DNA of 64,000 nt, from NCBI GenBank assembly GCA_041846495.1, contig JBGZEX010000069.1, positions 1 through 64,000 on the forward strand, in the 5' to 3' direction. The notes beneath the pieces were generated by a model. It saw only the letters and a program-made list of their open reading frames with translations. It did not search any database and was not told the origin of the DNA. The position numbers were made by a program, and so were the translations under genes. This document shows positions 46,342 through 56,147 of this stretch, in pieces. Positions within the stretch are counted from its first letter, which is position 1; every line of letters begins with the position of its first letter. This stretch comes from JBGZEX01 sp041846495 (lineage in GTDB: Bacteria; Bacteroidota; Bacteroidia; Bacteroidales; Marinifilaceae).

Positions 46342-47531
46342 TGAAAATAGGATTAATCGTATTCGGATTTCTTTTGGGGACGGGAATAGCTTCCGGAAAC
46401 CGGTTGCATGGTAGGGTGTTTGCATTTTTTTCGAGCGATTCGACTACCGTATACCGCTCGAGGGATACGGTGAAGAAGATGCCGGTTTCTCAAAAATTAT
46501 ACGACAAAGTAATGGCTTTGCTCGAAGACGGTGAAGAGAAAAAAAATAATGTATTGTTTTTTTTCGGACCTCATTATTCCAGCGATGCCAAATTGGGTTT
46601 GGGCGTCGTTGCAGCAGGAAGCTATTATTTGGATAATCCGGATTCGGGACTCCAGCCCTCCAATATTTCGTTGTATACGGATATTACTACCAAAGGATAT
46701 TTTATGGCGGGAATAGGCGGAAACAATATATTCCCCAAAGACAGGTATCGTATAAACTATGATGTTTATTTTTATTCCTATCCCGCTTATTATTGGGGGA
46801 TAGGTTATGATAATGCCTCTAAAGAGGAGAATAAGACGAAATTCAAATGGCAACAGACACATGTTCAGGCGGAAGTTTTGATTCGATTAGTGCATCGGAT
46901 ATATGTGGGAACTTCTTTGATAACGGATTATGTATCCGGTAAGGATTTCGAGACGGATAAATTGGCGGATATAGGACAGCGGCATTCGATTTTCAATTTT
47001 GCTCCCGGTATTATGCTCGTTTGGGATACGCGGGATATTATGACGAATGCTTATAAAGGCGTTTATTTTAAGATACATAATAATTATTATTCGGGACTTT
47101 GGGGAAATAAATATATATTTATGAAAACGGATATTGTGTTGGACGTTTTCCGTAAGGTGTGGAGGGATTGTATATTGGCTTTGGATTTTCATCATCAGGC
47201 TAATTCCGGGAATGTTCCTTGGACATTGATGGCTATGGCAGGCGGTTCTTATCGTATGAGAGGATATTACGAAGGCCGGTATAGGGATAGGAATATTGTG
47301 GAAATGCAGATGGAACTTCGTCAAAAAATTTATAGACGGCATGGAGTTTGCATGTGGATAGGGGGAGGTAATGTATATGAAAATGTCGATTCTTTTCGTT
47401 GGAAAAATACGCTACCCAATTTCGGATTGGGTTATCGGTTTGAGATAAAGAAAAGGACGAATCTGCGATTGGATTACGGATTCGGGAAAGGTCAAACAGC
47501 TTTTATATTCCAGATTAATGAGGCATTTTAA
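46338..47531 (+). CDS. Small BamA/TamA-like outer-membrane barrel protein
   Basis: A 397-residue protein with signal peptide (about 1-18, ending GIASG) and an Omp85-type barrel of surface-antigen (D15) type: the loop-6 motif in YRMRGYYEGRYRD, RLDYGFG near the end, and a C-terminal Phe. No POTRA domain is visible between the signal and the barrel, so it is one of the short barrels, probably not an assembly machine but a small exporter, anchor or lipid-handling protein. Start ATG overlaps the PCMD stop (ATGATG), so translation is coupled. The eptA gene overlaps its end by 14 bases. Confidence 0.8.
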   Translation: MMKIGLIVFGFLLGTGIASGNRLHGRVFAFFSSDSTTVYRSRDTVKKMPVSQKLYDKVMALLEDGEEKKNNVLFFFGPHYSSDAKLGLGVVAAGSYYLDNPDSGLQPSNISLYTDITTKGYFMAGIGGNNIFPKDRYRINYDVYFYSYPAYYWGIGYDNASKEENKTKFKWQQTHVQAEVLIRLVHRIYVGTSLITDYVSGKDFETDKLADIGQRHSIFNFAPGIMLVWDTRDIMTNAYKGVYFKIHNNYYSGLWGNKYIFMKTDIVLDVFRKVWRDCILALDFHHQANSGNVPWTLMAMAGGSYRMRGYYEGRYRDRNIVEMQMELRQKIYRRHGVCMWIGGGNVYENVDSFRWKNTLPNFGLGYRFEIKKRTNLRLDYGFGKGQTAFIFQINEAF

Positions 47532-49221
47532 AAATTTTTTTTCGGTTTTCCGGAATCAGCGATTGGCGTATTTTATTTTCGTAGGTGTATTATTTTTGCC
47601 TTCTTTTTTACTCTTATTTACGCAGGAAATTTCTTTTTGGAGAATTTTGGTAAGCGTTTCGTTGCCTTTGGGGGCTTATTTGATATTGATGGCTTTGGCG
47701 CGAAAACCGGGGAAAATGTTATGGCTGTTGTTTCCTTTGGTTTTTTTAGGGGCTTTCCAAATCGTATTGCTTTATCTTTTCGGAGGTTCCGTCATAGGGG
47801 TGGATATGTTTTTAAATGTGGCTACTACGAGTCCGGGCGAAGCTTTCGAATTATTGGATAAACTTTTGCCTGCCATAGCGACCATAGTGGGGGTTTACAT
47901 ACCTGCTCTTATCTTGGGAGCGGTTTCGATGAAGAATGAAACCGTAGTCTCGAAGTTTTTCCGTCGTTTTTTTATAAAATCCGGTACGATGATTTTGATT
48001 TTAGGATTTTTTTCGACGCTCGTCGTATACGGACGGGAAGAAAATTTTGCCGTAAAATCGGATGTCTTTCCTGTAAATGTGATTTATAATCTGAAGCTTG
48101 CTTTTCAAAAATGGTATAAGATAAAGCATTATCCGGAAATATCCTCGAAGTTTAAATACAATGCTTTCTCTACCCGCGTTCCGGAATTGAAAGAGATATA
48201 CGTAATGGTTATAGGAGAAACATCTCGAGCTTATAATTGGGAAATATACGGATATCCGAAAAATACGAATCCTTATCTTGCTTCCGATACTTCGTGGATT
48301 GTTTATCGGGATGTGCTTACCCAAAGCAATACTACGCATAAAGTGGTGCCCATATTTTTGTCGCCGGCTTCCGCTGAAAATTACGGTATCGTTTATGAAT
48401 GTAAAAGTATTATTACAGCCTTTAAAGAAGCCGGATTCAAAACGGCTTTTTTCTCCAATCAATCGCGAAATCGTTCGTTTACCGATTTTTTCGGAGAAGA
48501 AGCGGATGTTTATGTCAATCTTAACGATTCTTTGAAAACCGGTATGCGGAGGTTTTATGACAGGGAACTCTTGAAATATTTTGAAGAATTTATTTCTTCC
48601 GCAGGGAATAAATGCTTTGTCGTTCTTCATACTTACGGCTCGCATTTCAATTACAACGAACGTTATCCCGAAGACAAAGCTTATTTCCGTCCCGACCGTA
48701 TCGGAAAAATATCCCTTGAGTATCGGGAAAGCTTGACGAATGCTTTCGATAATACCATACGCGGAGTGGACGAATTTTTATACGAGGTGAAAGAAAGTTT
48801 GAAACGTACCGGAGCCGTATCCGCATGCGTATATGCTTCCGATCACGGAGAAGATATTATAGACGATGAAAGAAATTTATTTTTACATGCTTCTCCCGTA
48901 CCTTCGTTTTATCAATTGTATATTCCGTTATTGTTTTGGATGTCGGATGCTTATGTGGAACAATGTTTTTCGGAATACAGGGAGACGAAAAAACACAGGA
49001 ATACACCCGTGACGACCAATGTGATTTTTCATTCGTTTTTGGAGATAGGGGGCATTTCGACTCCTTATTTGGACAACTCCCGTTCGGTGGCCGGAACCGC
49101 ATTTCGGGAGGCTCCCCGGTTTTATCTCGACGATCACGATAAGGCCCGTCCTTATAATGATTTGGGTATGAAGGAGGAAGATACGGAAATGTTTCGTCGT
49201 TTCGGATTGAAATATCCTTGA
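47518..49221 (+). CDS. eptA: Lipid A phosphoethanolamine transferase (EptA type)
   Basis: A 567-residue inner-membrane enzyme: about five N-terminal membrane helices (1-190) and a periplasmic sulfatase-fold domain. The nucleophile T235 lies in GETSRAYNWEIYGYPKNTNP, and the second metal site is SDHGED (D442, H443), a fully conserved pair. It transfers phosphoethanolamine from phosphatidylethanolamine to lipid A or another glycan, which lowers sensitivity to cationic peptides. It overlaps the barrel gene by 14 bases. No two-component system is nearby, so regulation is not visible. Confidence 0.92.
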   Translation: MRHFKNFFSVFRNQRLAYFIFVGVLFLPSFLLLFTQEISFWRILVSVSLPLGAYLILMALARKPGKMLWLLFPLVFLGAFQIVLLYLFGGSVIGVDMFLNVATTSPGEAFELLDKLLPAIATIVGVYIPALILGAVSMKNETVVSKFFRRFFIKSGTMILILGFFSTLVVYGREENFAVKSDVFPVNVIYNLKLAFQKWYKIKHYPEISSKFKYNAFSTRVPELKEIYVMVIGETSRAYNWEIYGYPKNTNPYLASDTSWIVYRDVLTQSNTTHKVVPIFLSPASAENYGIVYECKSIITAFKEAGFKTAFFSNQSRNRSFTDFFGEEADVYVNLNDSLKTGMRRFYDRELLKYFEEFISSAGNKCFVVLHTYGSHFNYNERYPEDKAYFRPDRIGKISLEYRESLTNAFDNTIRGVDEFLYEVKESLKRTGAVSACVYASDHGEDIIDDERNLFLHASPVPSFYQLYIPLLFWMSDAYVEQCFSEYRETKKHRNTPVTTNVIFHSFLEIGGISTPYLDNSRSVAGTAFREAPRFYLDDHDKARPYNDLGMKEEDTEMFRRFGLKYP

Positions 49222-49363
49222 GATTGTTTGTTCCTTATGCCCAAGGGGTGAGAGAAATCGGCTCGAAATATGTCGGAACGAGGAATTCTTTGCGGATTTA
49301 CGGCAAAATTTTTCGGGAGAAGCATATTTTTTGATTTTTGGATATAGATATACCCGTTTGTAT

Positions 49364-49371
49364 TATCTTTG
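49364..49371 (+). promoter_or_regulatory. -7 box of purL
   Basis: TATCTTTG, exact TAnnTTTG, 32 bases before the purL ATG. A TTTG at 49337-49340 is 23 bases upstream, slightly too far for an ideal -33. The earlier part of 49222-49363 has no visible feature. Confidence 0.65.
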
Positions 49372-49403
49372 TAAGATATTAATTCGTATAAAGATTGGGA
49401 AAT

Positions 49404-52400
49404 ATGTCTGTGGTTTTTTATAGAAAAGGCGATACGGTTTATGCCGTGGGGTATTCCGGTATCGAAAATTCCTTGGATAGAAGTAAATTGGAATGGTTGT
49501 TCGGGAATGCCCGGGTTGTCAATGAAAAATTTTTAGACGGTATTTTCATAGGACCCCGTAAGGAAATGATCACTCCTTGGAGTACTAATGCCGTAGAAAT
49601 CACTCAGAATATGGGTATAAACGGCATATTCCGGATAGAGGAATTTATTCGGACGGAGGAAAAAGATGCGGTTTACGATCCTATGCTCAAGGCTTTGTAC
49701 CGGGGATTGGATGCACGTTGTTTTGAAATAGAGCGACAACCGGAACCCATCGTATATATCGATAATATAGAAGATTATAATAAAGAGGCGGGGTTGGCGC
49801 TTAACGGGGAGGAAATAGATTATTTGATTTCGTTGGAGGCCAAACTCGGTCGGAAACTTACCGATTCGGAAGTATTCGGCTTTTCTCAAGTGAATTCCGA
49901 ACATTGCCGGCATAAGATATTCAACGGGGATTTTGTCATAGATGGGGTGAAACAGCCCATTTCCCTTTTCGGGATGATAAAATTGACCTCGAAATTGAAC
50001 CCCAACCGTATCGTATCGGCTTATAAAGATAATTGTGCTTTTATTCAGGGGCCCGCAATCGGAGAGTTTGCCCCCGAACGTCAGGATATGCCTGCATTTT
50101 TCAGAGTCCGAAAGGTGGATACGGTGATTTCTTTAAAAGCGGAAACCCATAATTTCCCGACGACGGTGGAGCCTTTCAACGGAGCCGCTACCGGTACGGG
50201 TGGGGAAATACGGGATCGTATTGCCGGAGGACAGGCCGCCATGCCTCTTGCAGGTACGGCGGTTTACATGACTTCCTATCCCCGTTTGGAATCCGGACGT
50301 TTTTGGGAGTCCAAGGTGGAACCGCGGCAATGGCTTTATCAATCTCCGCGGGATATATTGATAAAGGCTTCGAACGGAGCTTCCGATTTCGGAAATAAAT
50401 TCGGACAGCCTCTGATTTGCGGCTCTCTTCTTACTTTCGAACACGAAGAAAAGGGACGGGTGACGGGATTCGATAAAGTGGTCATGCTTGCAGGCGGGGT
50501 CGGTTATGCCAATGCGGAACAGGCTTTGAAACACAAGCCCGAACCCGGGGATAAAGTCGTGTTGCTCGGAGGTGACAATTACCGCATAGGTATGGGGGGA
50601 GGAGCCGTTTCTTCCGTGGATACGGGGGTTTATGAGAATGCCATAGAGCTGAATGCCGTCCAGCGTTCGAATCCCGAGATGCAGAAAAGAGTGTGCAACG
50701 TGATACGGGCCATGGCCGAAAGCGACGTCAATCCCATAGTTTCCATTCACGACCACGGAGCCGGCGGTCATCTCAACTGTCTTTCCGAATTGGTGGAGGA
50801 AACGGGAGGGAAGATATATTTGGACCGGCTTCCCGTAGGAGATCCTACGCTCTCTTATAAGGAAATCGTGGGTAACGAATCTCAGGAGCGTATGGGCTTG
50901 GTGTTAAAGGAAAAAGATTTGGATTTTATGAAGCGGGTGGCCGAAAGGGAAAGAGCTCCTTTCTATGTTATAGGAGAGACTACCGGGGACGACCGTTTCG
51001 TTTTCGAAAGTGAAAAAACGGGACTCCGTCCTATAGAGCTGGAACTGAAAGATATGTTCGGAAGTTCGCCCAAAACGGTTATGGAAGATTGCCGGACGGA
51101 AGAAACTTATGCCGGCCTTGCTTATACGGAGGATAAGCTGGAGGATTATGTAAAGGCGGTATTGAGTCTGGAATCCGTAGCTTCCAAAGATTGGCTTACG
51201 AATAAGGCGGACCGTTCCGTAACGGGGCGCATAGCCGTGCAGCAATGTCAGGGACCTCTGCAATTGCCGCTCAGCAATTTGGGGGCGGTCGCTTTGGATT
51301 TTACTTCGGGGAGAGGAATAGCCACTTCTCTCGGACATGCTCCCGCAGCTGCTTTGAGAGATAGTGCCAAGGGGTCCCGGCTGGCCATAGCGGAGGCGCT
51401 TACCAATATCGTGTGGGCGGAATTGGAGGGAGGACTTCAGGGGGTTTCCCTGTCGGCCAATTGGATGTGGCCTTGCCGGAATAAGGGAGAAGATGCTCGG
51501 TTGTACGATGCCGTACGGGCAGCTTCGGATTTTGCTTCCGCATTGGAGATAAATATACCTACCGGCAAAGATTCGCTTTCGATGACTCAGAAATACAAGG
51601 ATATGAAAGTTAATGCTCCCGGTACGGTCATCATATCCGCTGTCGCCGAAGCGAAAGATGTTAGAAGAATAGTATCTCCCGTGCTATCCCCGGATGAAAA
51701 TACCCTTATCGTATATATAGATTTTTCCAAAGATGCCTTCAAATTAGGAGGTTCCGCTTTTGCCCAAACTCGAGGGCGTATAGGGGACGAGGTGCCCGAT
51801 GTGGCCGAGCCTTCTTATTTCTATGCCGCATTCGTAGCTTTGCAGCAACTGATAGGAAGGGGCCTGGTCTTGGCCGGACACGATATATCTTCGGGAGGTA
51901 TGATTACCGCCCTTATGGAAATGTGTTTTGCCGATAATCGCTTGGGAATGGAGATCGACCTTTCTCATATGTCCGAAAAAGATACGGTCAAGATTCTATT
52001 TGCCGAAAATCCGGGTGTGTTGATTCAAATAGCCGGGGATAACTGCCGTATAGTAGGGGAAATATTGGAAAATTTCGGATTGAATTACTCTTTTATGGGA
52101 AAATCCGTACTCAATGGAAAACTTTCCCTCAAGTCGACGGATAAGCATTGGAATTTCGATTTGAATGTTTACCGGGACATATGGATGAAGACGTCTTATC
52201 TGTTGGATTCCTGCCAGACGGCGGAGAATATGGCTTCGGAACGTTATAATAATTATAAGCATAACGTATTGGATTATAAATTTCCCGAATACTTCAAGGG
52301 AAATTTATCCTTATACGCTTCGGAAAATTCCTTACCTAAAGCGAAGGCTGCCGTCATTCGCGAAAAAGGAGTGAACGGAGACCGGGAAATGGCATGGGCT

Positions 52401-53087
52401 CTTTATCTTGCCGGTTTCGAAGTGAAAGATGTGCATATGACCGACCTTATGTCCGGAAGAGAGACCCTGGAGGATACGGGGATGATTGTATTCGTAGGCG
52501 GATTTTCCAATTCCGACGTATTGGGTTCGGCTAAAGGATGGGCCGGTGCCTTCCGCTATAACGACAAAGCCCGGACGGTATTGGAGAATTTCTACCGGCG
52601 GGAAAATACCCTGAGTTTGGGAGTTTGCAACGGTTGTCAGTTGATGACCGAATTGGGTTTGATTTATCCGGATAGAGAAAAGCACCCCAAACTCACACAT
52701 AACAGATCGGGCAAGTTCGAATCCGGTTTCGTGAGTGTGGATATCCTTCCCAATAACTCGGTGATGCTGTCGGATTTGGCCGGTTCCCGTTTAGGCGTTT
52801 GGATTGCCCACGGCGAGGGACGTTTCGTCCTGGAAGAAGAGGAGAAAGCTTATGGCATACCCATGAAATATTCCTATGACAATTATCCCGCCAATCCCAA
52901 CGGTTCGCCTTATGCCGTCGCTGCGTTATGCAGCGAAGACGGCCGCCATCTTGCCATGATGCCTCATATAGAGCGTTCGCTTTATCCGTGGAATTGGGGA
53001 TGGTATGATCCGAAACGGAAAACGGATGAAATCACTCCGTGGATTACGGCTTTTGTGAATGCCCGGAAATGGTTGGAAAACAGATAA
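49404..53087 (+). CDS. purL: Phosphoribosylformylglycinamidine synthase, large form
   Basis: Fourth step of purine synthesis: FGAR plus glutamine and ATP gives FGAM. The 1,227-residue single chain is the PurL type with an N-terminal domain, two synthetase halves and a C-terminal class-I glutamine amidotransferase domain; its nucleophile is C1075 in GVCNGCQLM. The N-terminal SQVNSEHCRHKIFNG, the glycine-rich GVGYANAEQA and the GGHLNCLSELVEETGG segment are typical. I start at the ATG at 49404; a TTG three codons upstream is not needed. The phosphate acyltransferase gene follows after 19 bases and may be co-transcribed. Confidence 0.97.
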   Translation: MSVVFYRKGDTVYAVGYSGIENSLDRSKLEWLFGNARVVNEKFLDGIFIGPRKEMITPWSTNAVEITQNMGINGIFRIEEFIRTEEKDAVYDPMLKALYRGLDARCFEIERQPEPIVYIDNIEDYNKEAGLALNGEEIDYLISLEAKLGRKLTDSEVFGFSQVNSEHCRHKIFNGDFVIDGVKQPISLFGMIKLTSKLNPNRIVSAYKDNCAFIQGPAIGEFAPERQDMPAFFRVRKVDTVISLKAETHNFPTTVEPFNGAATGTGGEIRDRIAGGQAAMPLAGTAVYMTSYPRLESGRFWESKVEPRQWLYQSPRDILIKASNGASDFGNKFGQPLICGSLLTFEHEEKGRVTGFDKVVMLAGGVGYANAEQALKHKPEPGDKVVLLGGDNYRIGMGGGAVSSVDTGVYENAIELNAVQRSNPEMQKRVCNVIRAMAESDVNPIVSIHDHGAGGHLNCLSELVEETGGKIYLDRLPVGDPTLSYKEIVGNESQERMGLVLKEKDLDFMKRVAERERAPFYVIGETTGDDRFVFESEKTGLRPIELELKDMFGSSPKTVMEDCRTEETYAGLAYTEDKLEDYVKAVLSLESVASKDWLTNKADRSVTGRIAVQQCQGPLQLPLSNLGAVALDFTSGRGIATSLGHAPAAALRDSAKGSRLAIAEALTNIVWAELEGGLQGVSLSANWMWPCRNKGEDARLYDAVRAASDFASALEINIPTGKDSLSMTQKYKDMKVNAPGTVIISAVAEAKDVRRIVSPVLSPDENTLIVYIDFSKDAFKLGGSAFAQTRGRIGDEVPDVAEPSYFYAAFVALQQLIGRGLVLAGHDISSGGMITALMEMCFADNRLGMEIDLSHMSEKDTVKILFAENPGVLIQIAGDNCRIVGEILENFGLNYSFMGKSVLNGKLSLKSTDKHWNFDLNVYRDIWMKTSYLLDSCQTAENMASERYNNYKHNVLDYKFPEYFKGNLSLYASENSLPKAKAAVIREKGVNGDREMAWALYLAGFEVKDVHMTDLMSGRETLEDTGMIVFVGGFSNSDVLGSAKGWAGAFRYNDKARTVLENFYRRENTLSLGVCNGCQLMTELGLIYPDREKHPKLTHNRSGKFESGFVSVDILPNNSVMLSDLAGSRLGVWIAHGEGRFVLEEEEKAYGIPMKYSYDNYPANPNGSPYAVAALCSEDGRHLAMMPHIERSLYPWNWGWYDPKRKTDEITPWITAFVNARKWLENR

Positions 53088-53106
53088 TGATTAAAATTAT
53101 ACGAAT

Positions 53107-54015
53107 ATGAGTATCAGAAAAATTAGTGAGATTTTTGAAATTTTGAAATCCTCTCCGGACAAAAAACGTTTGGTTGTGGCCTATGCCAACGATTCGCATT
53201 CCATCGATGCCGTATATAAAGCTGTGAAAGAGGGATTGATAGAAGGTATTCTGGTAGGGGATGAAGAAGTCATAAAAAATATATGTAAGAAAGAGGGATT
53301 CGATGCTTCCGATTTCCGTATCGTTCACGAAACCAACGATCAGCGTTGTGCTGCGAGGGCGGTGGAATTGATATGCAACGGAGAGGCGGACGTCATTATG
53401 AAGGGTTTGGTGAGTACGGATAAATTCATGAGGGCTATTCTGAATAAGGAAAAGGGACTCGTTCCGGAAAAGGCCGTACTCTCCCATGTATCCGTATTCG
53501 ATATCCCCGCTTATCATAAATTGCTCATCGTAAGCGATGTGGCCGTAATTCCTCTGCCCGATTTGAATCAAAAGAAGGCGATTATCAAGTATCTTACGAA
53601 TACGGCCAATGCATTGGGAATCGACATGCCGAAGATCGCATTGATAGCTCCGAGCGAACAAGTGCTCCCCAAGGTGCAATCTACGGTGGAAGCTGCCATT
53701 TTAGCTAAAATGGGGGAAAGAGGACAGCTTACGAAAGCGGTTTTCGAAGGACCTTTGGCTCTCGATGTCGCCATAGATAAAGAGTCTGCCGAAATCAAAA
53801 AGGTGAATTCCCCGGTCGCCGGCGATGCCGATTGTTTGCTGTTCCCCAATTTGGAGGCCGGTAATGTGTTTTACAAGACTAATACCAAATTGGGAAATGT
53901 GACTCTGGGAGCTGTGATGGTGGGCGCCTCCGTGCCGAGCGTGCTTTCCTCCCGGGGAGATTCGGTTCAAACCAAATTGAATTCGATTGCTTTGGCCGCA
54001 TTGCTTGCAAAATAA
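53107..54015 (+). CDS. ptb: Phosphate acetyl/butyryltransferase
   Basis: A 302-residue enzyme of the PTA_PTB family that exchanges acyl between CoA and phosphate. The family segments VKGLV-type loop (MKGLVSTDKFMRAIL), SEQVLPKVQST, and the C-terminal VMVGASVPSVLSSRGDS are visible. The size and sequence resemble the short Ptb type (butyryl- or branched-acyl-phosphate) rather than the longer Pta. No acyl (butyrate) kinase gene follows; instead the next gene, trxB, has its own promoter. So the partner kinase, if any, is elsewhere, and the substrate stays open. Confidence 0.8.
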   Translation: MSIRKISEIFEILKSSPDKKRLVVAYANDSHSIDAVYKAVKEGLIEGILVGDEEVIKNICKKEGFDASDFRIVHETNDQRCAARAVELICNGEADVIMKGLVSTDKFMRAILNKEKGLVPEKAVLSHVSVFDIPAYHKLLIVSDVAVIPLPDLNQKKAIIKYLTNTANALGIDMPKIALIAPSEQVLPKVQSTVEAAILAKMGERGQLTKAVFEGPLALDVAIDKESAEIKKVNSPVAGDADCLLFPNLEAGNVFYKTNTKLGNVTLGAVMVGASVPSVLSSRGDSVQTKLNSIALAALLAK

Positions 54016-54040
54016 CTCATCGGATAATCGAACTTTTGGA

Positions 54041-54076
54041 GGGAGGGCTGTTTAACATATATTTAACCGCCCTCCC
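54041..54076 (+). terminator. Hairpin after ptb
   Basis: An 8-bp GC-rich stem (GGGAGGGC 54041-54048 with GCCCTCCC 54069-54076) and a 20-base AT-rich loop. T residues follow only after 9 bases, so it is a moderate terminator candidate. Confidence 0.5.
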
Positions 54077-54088
54077 GTTGGGGCTTAT

Positions 54089-54119
54089 TTTGGAGATTCG
54101 GCTCTTATTGGTATTTTTG
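54089..54119 (+). promoter_or_regulatory. Promoter of trxB
   Basis: TTTG (54089-54092), 19 bases, TATTTTTG (54112-54119): a full Bacteroidales consensus, 28 bases before the trxB ATG. Confidence 0.85.
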
Positions 54120-54147
54120 GTTTTTGTAATGACTAAAAAATATTGCT

Positions 54148-55095
54148 ATGACAAAAGAACATGTAAAATGTTTGATTATAGGTTCCGGACCTGCGGGTTA
54201 TACGGCTGCCATATATGCATCCAGAGCTAATTTGAATCCGGTGGTCTATACCGGAATGCAAATGGGAGGACAGTTGACGACGACGACCGAGGTGGAGAAT
54301 TTTCCCGGCTATCCCGAAGGGATTACCGGTCCCGTACTTATGGAAGATCTTAAAAAGCAGGCGGAACGATTCGGAGCCGATATCCGTTTCGGCGTAGTAA
54401 CCGATGTGGATTTCTCCGAACATCCTCATAGAGTGATTATAGACGGAGATAAAGAAATAGAAGCCGATGCGGTGATTATCGCTACCGGAGCTCAGGCCAA
54501 GTATTTGGGCCTTCCTTCGGAAGAGAAGTTCAAAGGGCTCGGAGTAAGCGGATGCGCTACATGCGACGGATTTTTCTATCGGGGCAAAGATGTTGCGGTT
54601 GTCGGTGGCGGAGATACGGCTTGCGAAGAGGCTACTTACCTTGCCGGATTATGCCGCACGGTATATCTTATCGTACGCAAGAATTATCTTCGGGCATCCA
54701 AGGCGATGCAGGACAGAGTGTTCAATACACCCAACATTAAACTTCTGTTCGAGCATAATACGAAAGAACTTTTCGGAAGCGATATGGGACTTGAAGGAGC
54801 CCGCCTGATTTTCCGTAAAGGACAGGTGGACGAGGAGGAAAAAGAGATAAAGATAGACGGTTTTTTCTTGGCTATAGGACATACCCCCAATACCGAAGTC
54901 TTTAAGAAATTCGTGGAACTCGATGCGAACGGCTACATCGTTACGGAAGGAAAGTCCACACGTACCAATATTCCCGGAGTATTTGCCGCGGGAGACGTAA
55001 TGGATCCCACTTACCGCCAGGGAATAACTTCTGCCGGAACGGGATGTATGGCCGCCATCGATGCGGAACGCTATTTGGGAGAATTGAATTCCTGA
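54148..55095 (+). CDS. trxB: Thioredoxin reductase
   Basis: A 315-residue low-molecular-weight flavoprotein that passes electrons from NADPH via FAD to thioredoxin. FAD-binding GSGPAGYTAA (13-22), the redox pair C136 and C139 in CATCDG, the NADPH-binding GGGDTA (153-158) and the second FAD motif AAGDV near the C-terminus are all present. In Bacteroides, which have no glutathione, this enzyme is the main thiol defence. It has its own strong promoter and terminator. Confidence 0.97.
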   Translation: MTKEHVKCLIIGSGPAGYTAAIYASRANLNPVVYTGMQMGGQLTTTTEVENFPGYPEGITGPVLMEDLKKQAERFGADIRFGVVTDVDFSEHPHRVIIDGDKEIEADAVIIATGAQAKYLGLPSEEKFKGLGVSGCATCDGFFYRGKDVAVVGGGDTACEEATYLAGLCRTVYLIVRKNYLRASKAMQDRVFNTPNIKLLFEHNTKELFGSDMGLEGARLIFRKGQVDEEEKEIKIDGFFLAIGHTPNTEVFKKFVELDANGYIVTEGKSTRTNIPGVFAAGDVMDPTYRQGITSAGTGCMAAIDAERYLGELNS

Positions 55096-55118
55096 TATCG
55101 ATTTTCTTTATAATTTCG

Positions 55119-55148
55119 GAGGCTGCCTTAAAGTGCGAAGGCAGCCTC
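55119..55148 (+). terminator. Terminator after trxB
   Basis: An 11-bp perfect stem (55119-55129 with 55138-55148, loop AAAGTGCG), 24 bases after the trxB stop. The following T-tract is short. Confidence 0.7.
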
Positions 55149-55187
55149 TTAAGGTATTGCTTTTTTGTCGGATATATTTTAATTGAA

Positions 55188-56147
55188 ATGATGAAATTTG
55201 TCGTCGTATGGTTATCGTTATTGCTTTTTATATCGGCTTGCAAACCGGGATACAGAAATTCGGATAAAACGGTAAAAAGGCATGCCGATTCGTTTCAAGA
55301 CAGCATTAAATCGGTATTTTCCTTGCCTGAAGTTCCGGCTGTGATTACCGGTGTTCGGGAACGGAACGACTATATGGCTGCGAATTATTGGAAGAATTTC
55401 GATTTTTCGAATACCGGCTTTTTAAAGGATATGGAGAGTATTTCCGGGATATATATCGATTATATGGACTTATTGGCACGGATAGAGGAAAATAAGGCTG
55501 CGGATTGTTTGAAAAAATTGATACGAGCTGCCGAGAAAAATACGGAAATATTCGATTTTTTTTATACGATGAGCGAGCAATATCTGTATCATCCGAATTC
55601 TCCCTATCGGAATGAGGAGCTTTATATTGCCCTTTTGGAAGAGATTGTCAATTCCCGAAACCTTTCGCACGAGCAGAAGGCACGTCCGGAATTCCAGCTT
55701 AAAATCGCCTTGAGGAATAGGGTGGGTACAAAAGCCGCCGATTTTGTCTATCTTACGAAAGAGGGTAGGAAATCCCGTTTATATTCCGTGAAATCGACTT
55801 ATTTATTATTATATTTCTATAATCCGGATTGCGATGCTTGCCGGATTATGACGGAAGAATTGAAAGATGCATCCGTTATCAGCGAACTGATTTTAAAAAA
55901 CATATTGAAAATCATAGCAGTATATCCGGATAGAGATATAAAGGCATGGAAAAACCACTTGAAGGAATTTCCGGAAGATTGGACGGTTGCATATGAAGAA
56001 TCGCATTCGTTGAATGAAAATAAGATATACGATCTTAAAGCTATGCCCACGCTTTATCTTCTGGATTCGGATAAAAATGTCCTTTTGAAAGATGCTCCCT
56101 CTTATAGGGTGATCCGCTATCTGGCGGGACGAAATCCCGTATTATAA
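55188..56147 (+). CDS. DUF5106/thioredoxin-like lipoprotein
   Basis: A 319-residue lipoprotein (lipobox FISAC, then KPGYRNSD). An N-terminal helical DUF5106 region (about 50-175) is followed by a thioredoxin-like domain whose redox motif is NPDCDACRIM, C-D-A-C. Such proteins are probably periplasmic disulfide oxidoreductases; the partner is unknown. I start at the ATG pair 55188 because the longer frame crosses the trxB terminator. Its 3' end overlaps the convergent GNAT gene by 31 bases, an unusual tail-to-tail overlap. Confidence 0.8.
   Translation: MMKFVVVWLSLLLFISACKPGYRNSDKTVKRHADSFQDSIKSVFSLPEVPAVITGVRERNDYMAANYWKNFDFSNTGFLKDMESISGIYIDYMDLLARIEENKAADCLKKLIRAAEKNTEIFDFFYTMSEQYLYHPNSPYRNEELYIALLEEIVNSRNLSHEQKARPEFQLKIALRNRVGTKAADFVYLTKEGRKSRLYSVKSTYLLLYFYNPDCDACRIMTEELKDASVISELILKNILKIIAVYPDRDIKAWKNHLKEFPEDWTVAYEESHSLNENKIYDLKAMPTLYLLDSDKNVLLKDAPSYRVIRYLAGRNPVL

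Noticed and set aside
53107..54015. Butyrate-production operon
   Set aside because: Only the acyltransferase is present, with no kinase or acyl-CoA dehydrogenase nearby.
54036..54230. A 64-codon plus-strand open frame
   Set aside because: It spans the ptb hairpin and the trxB promoter and start; no plausible product.
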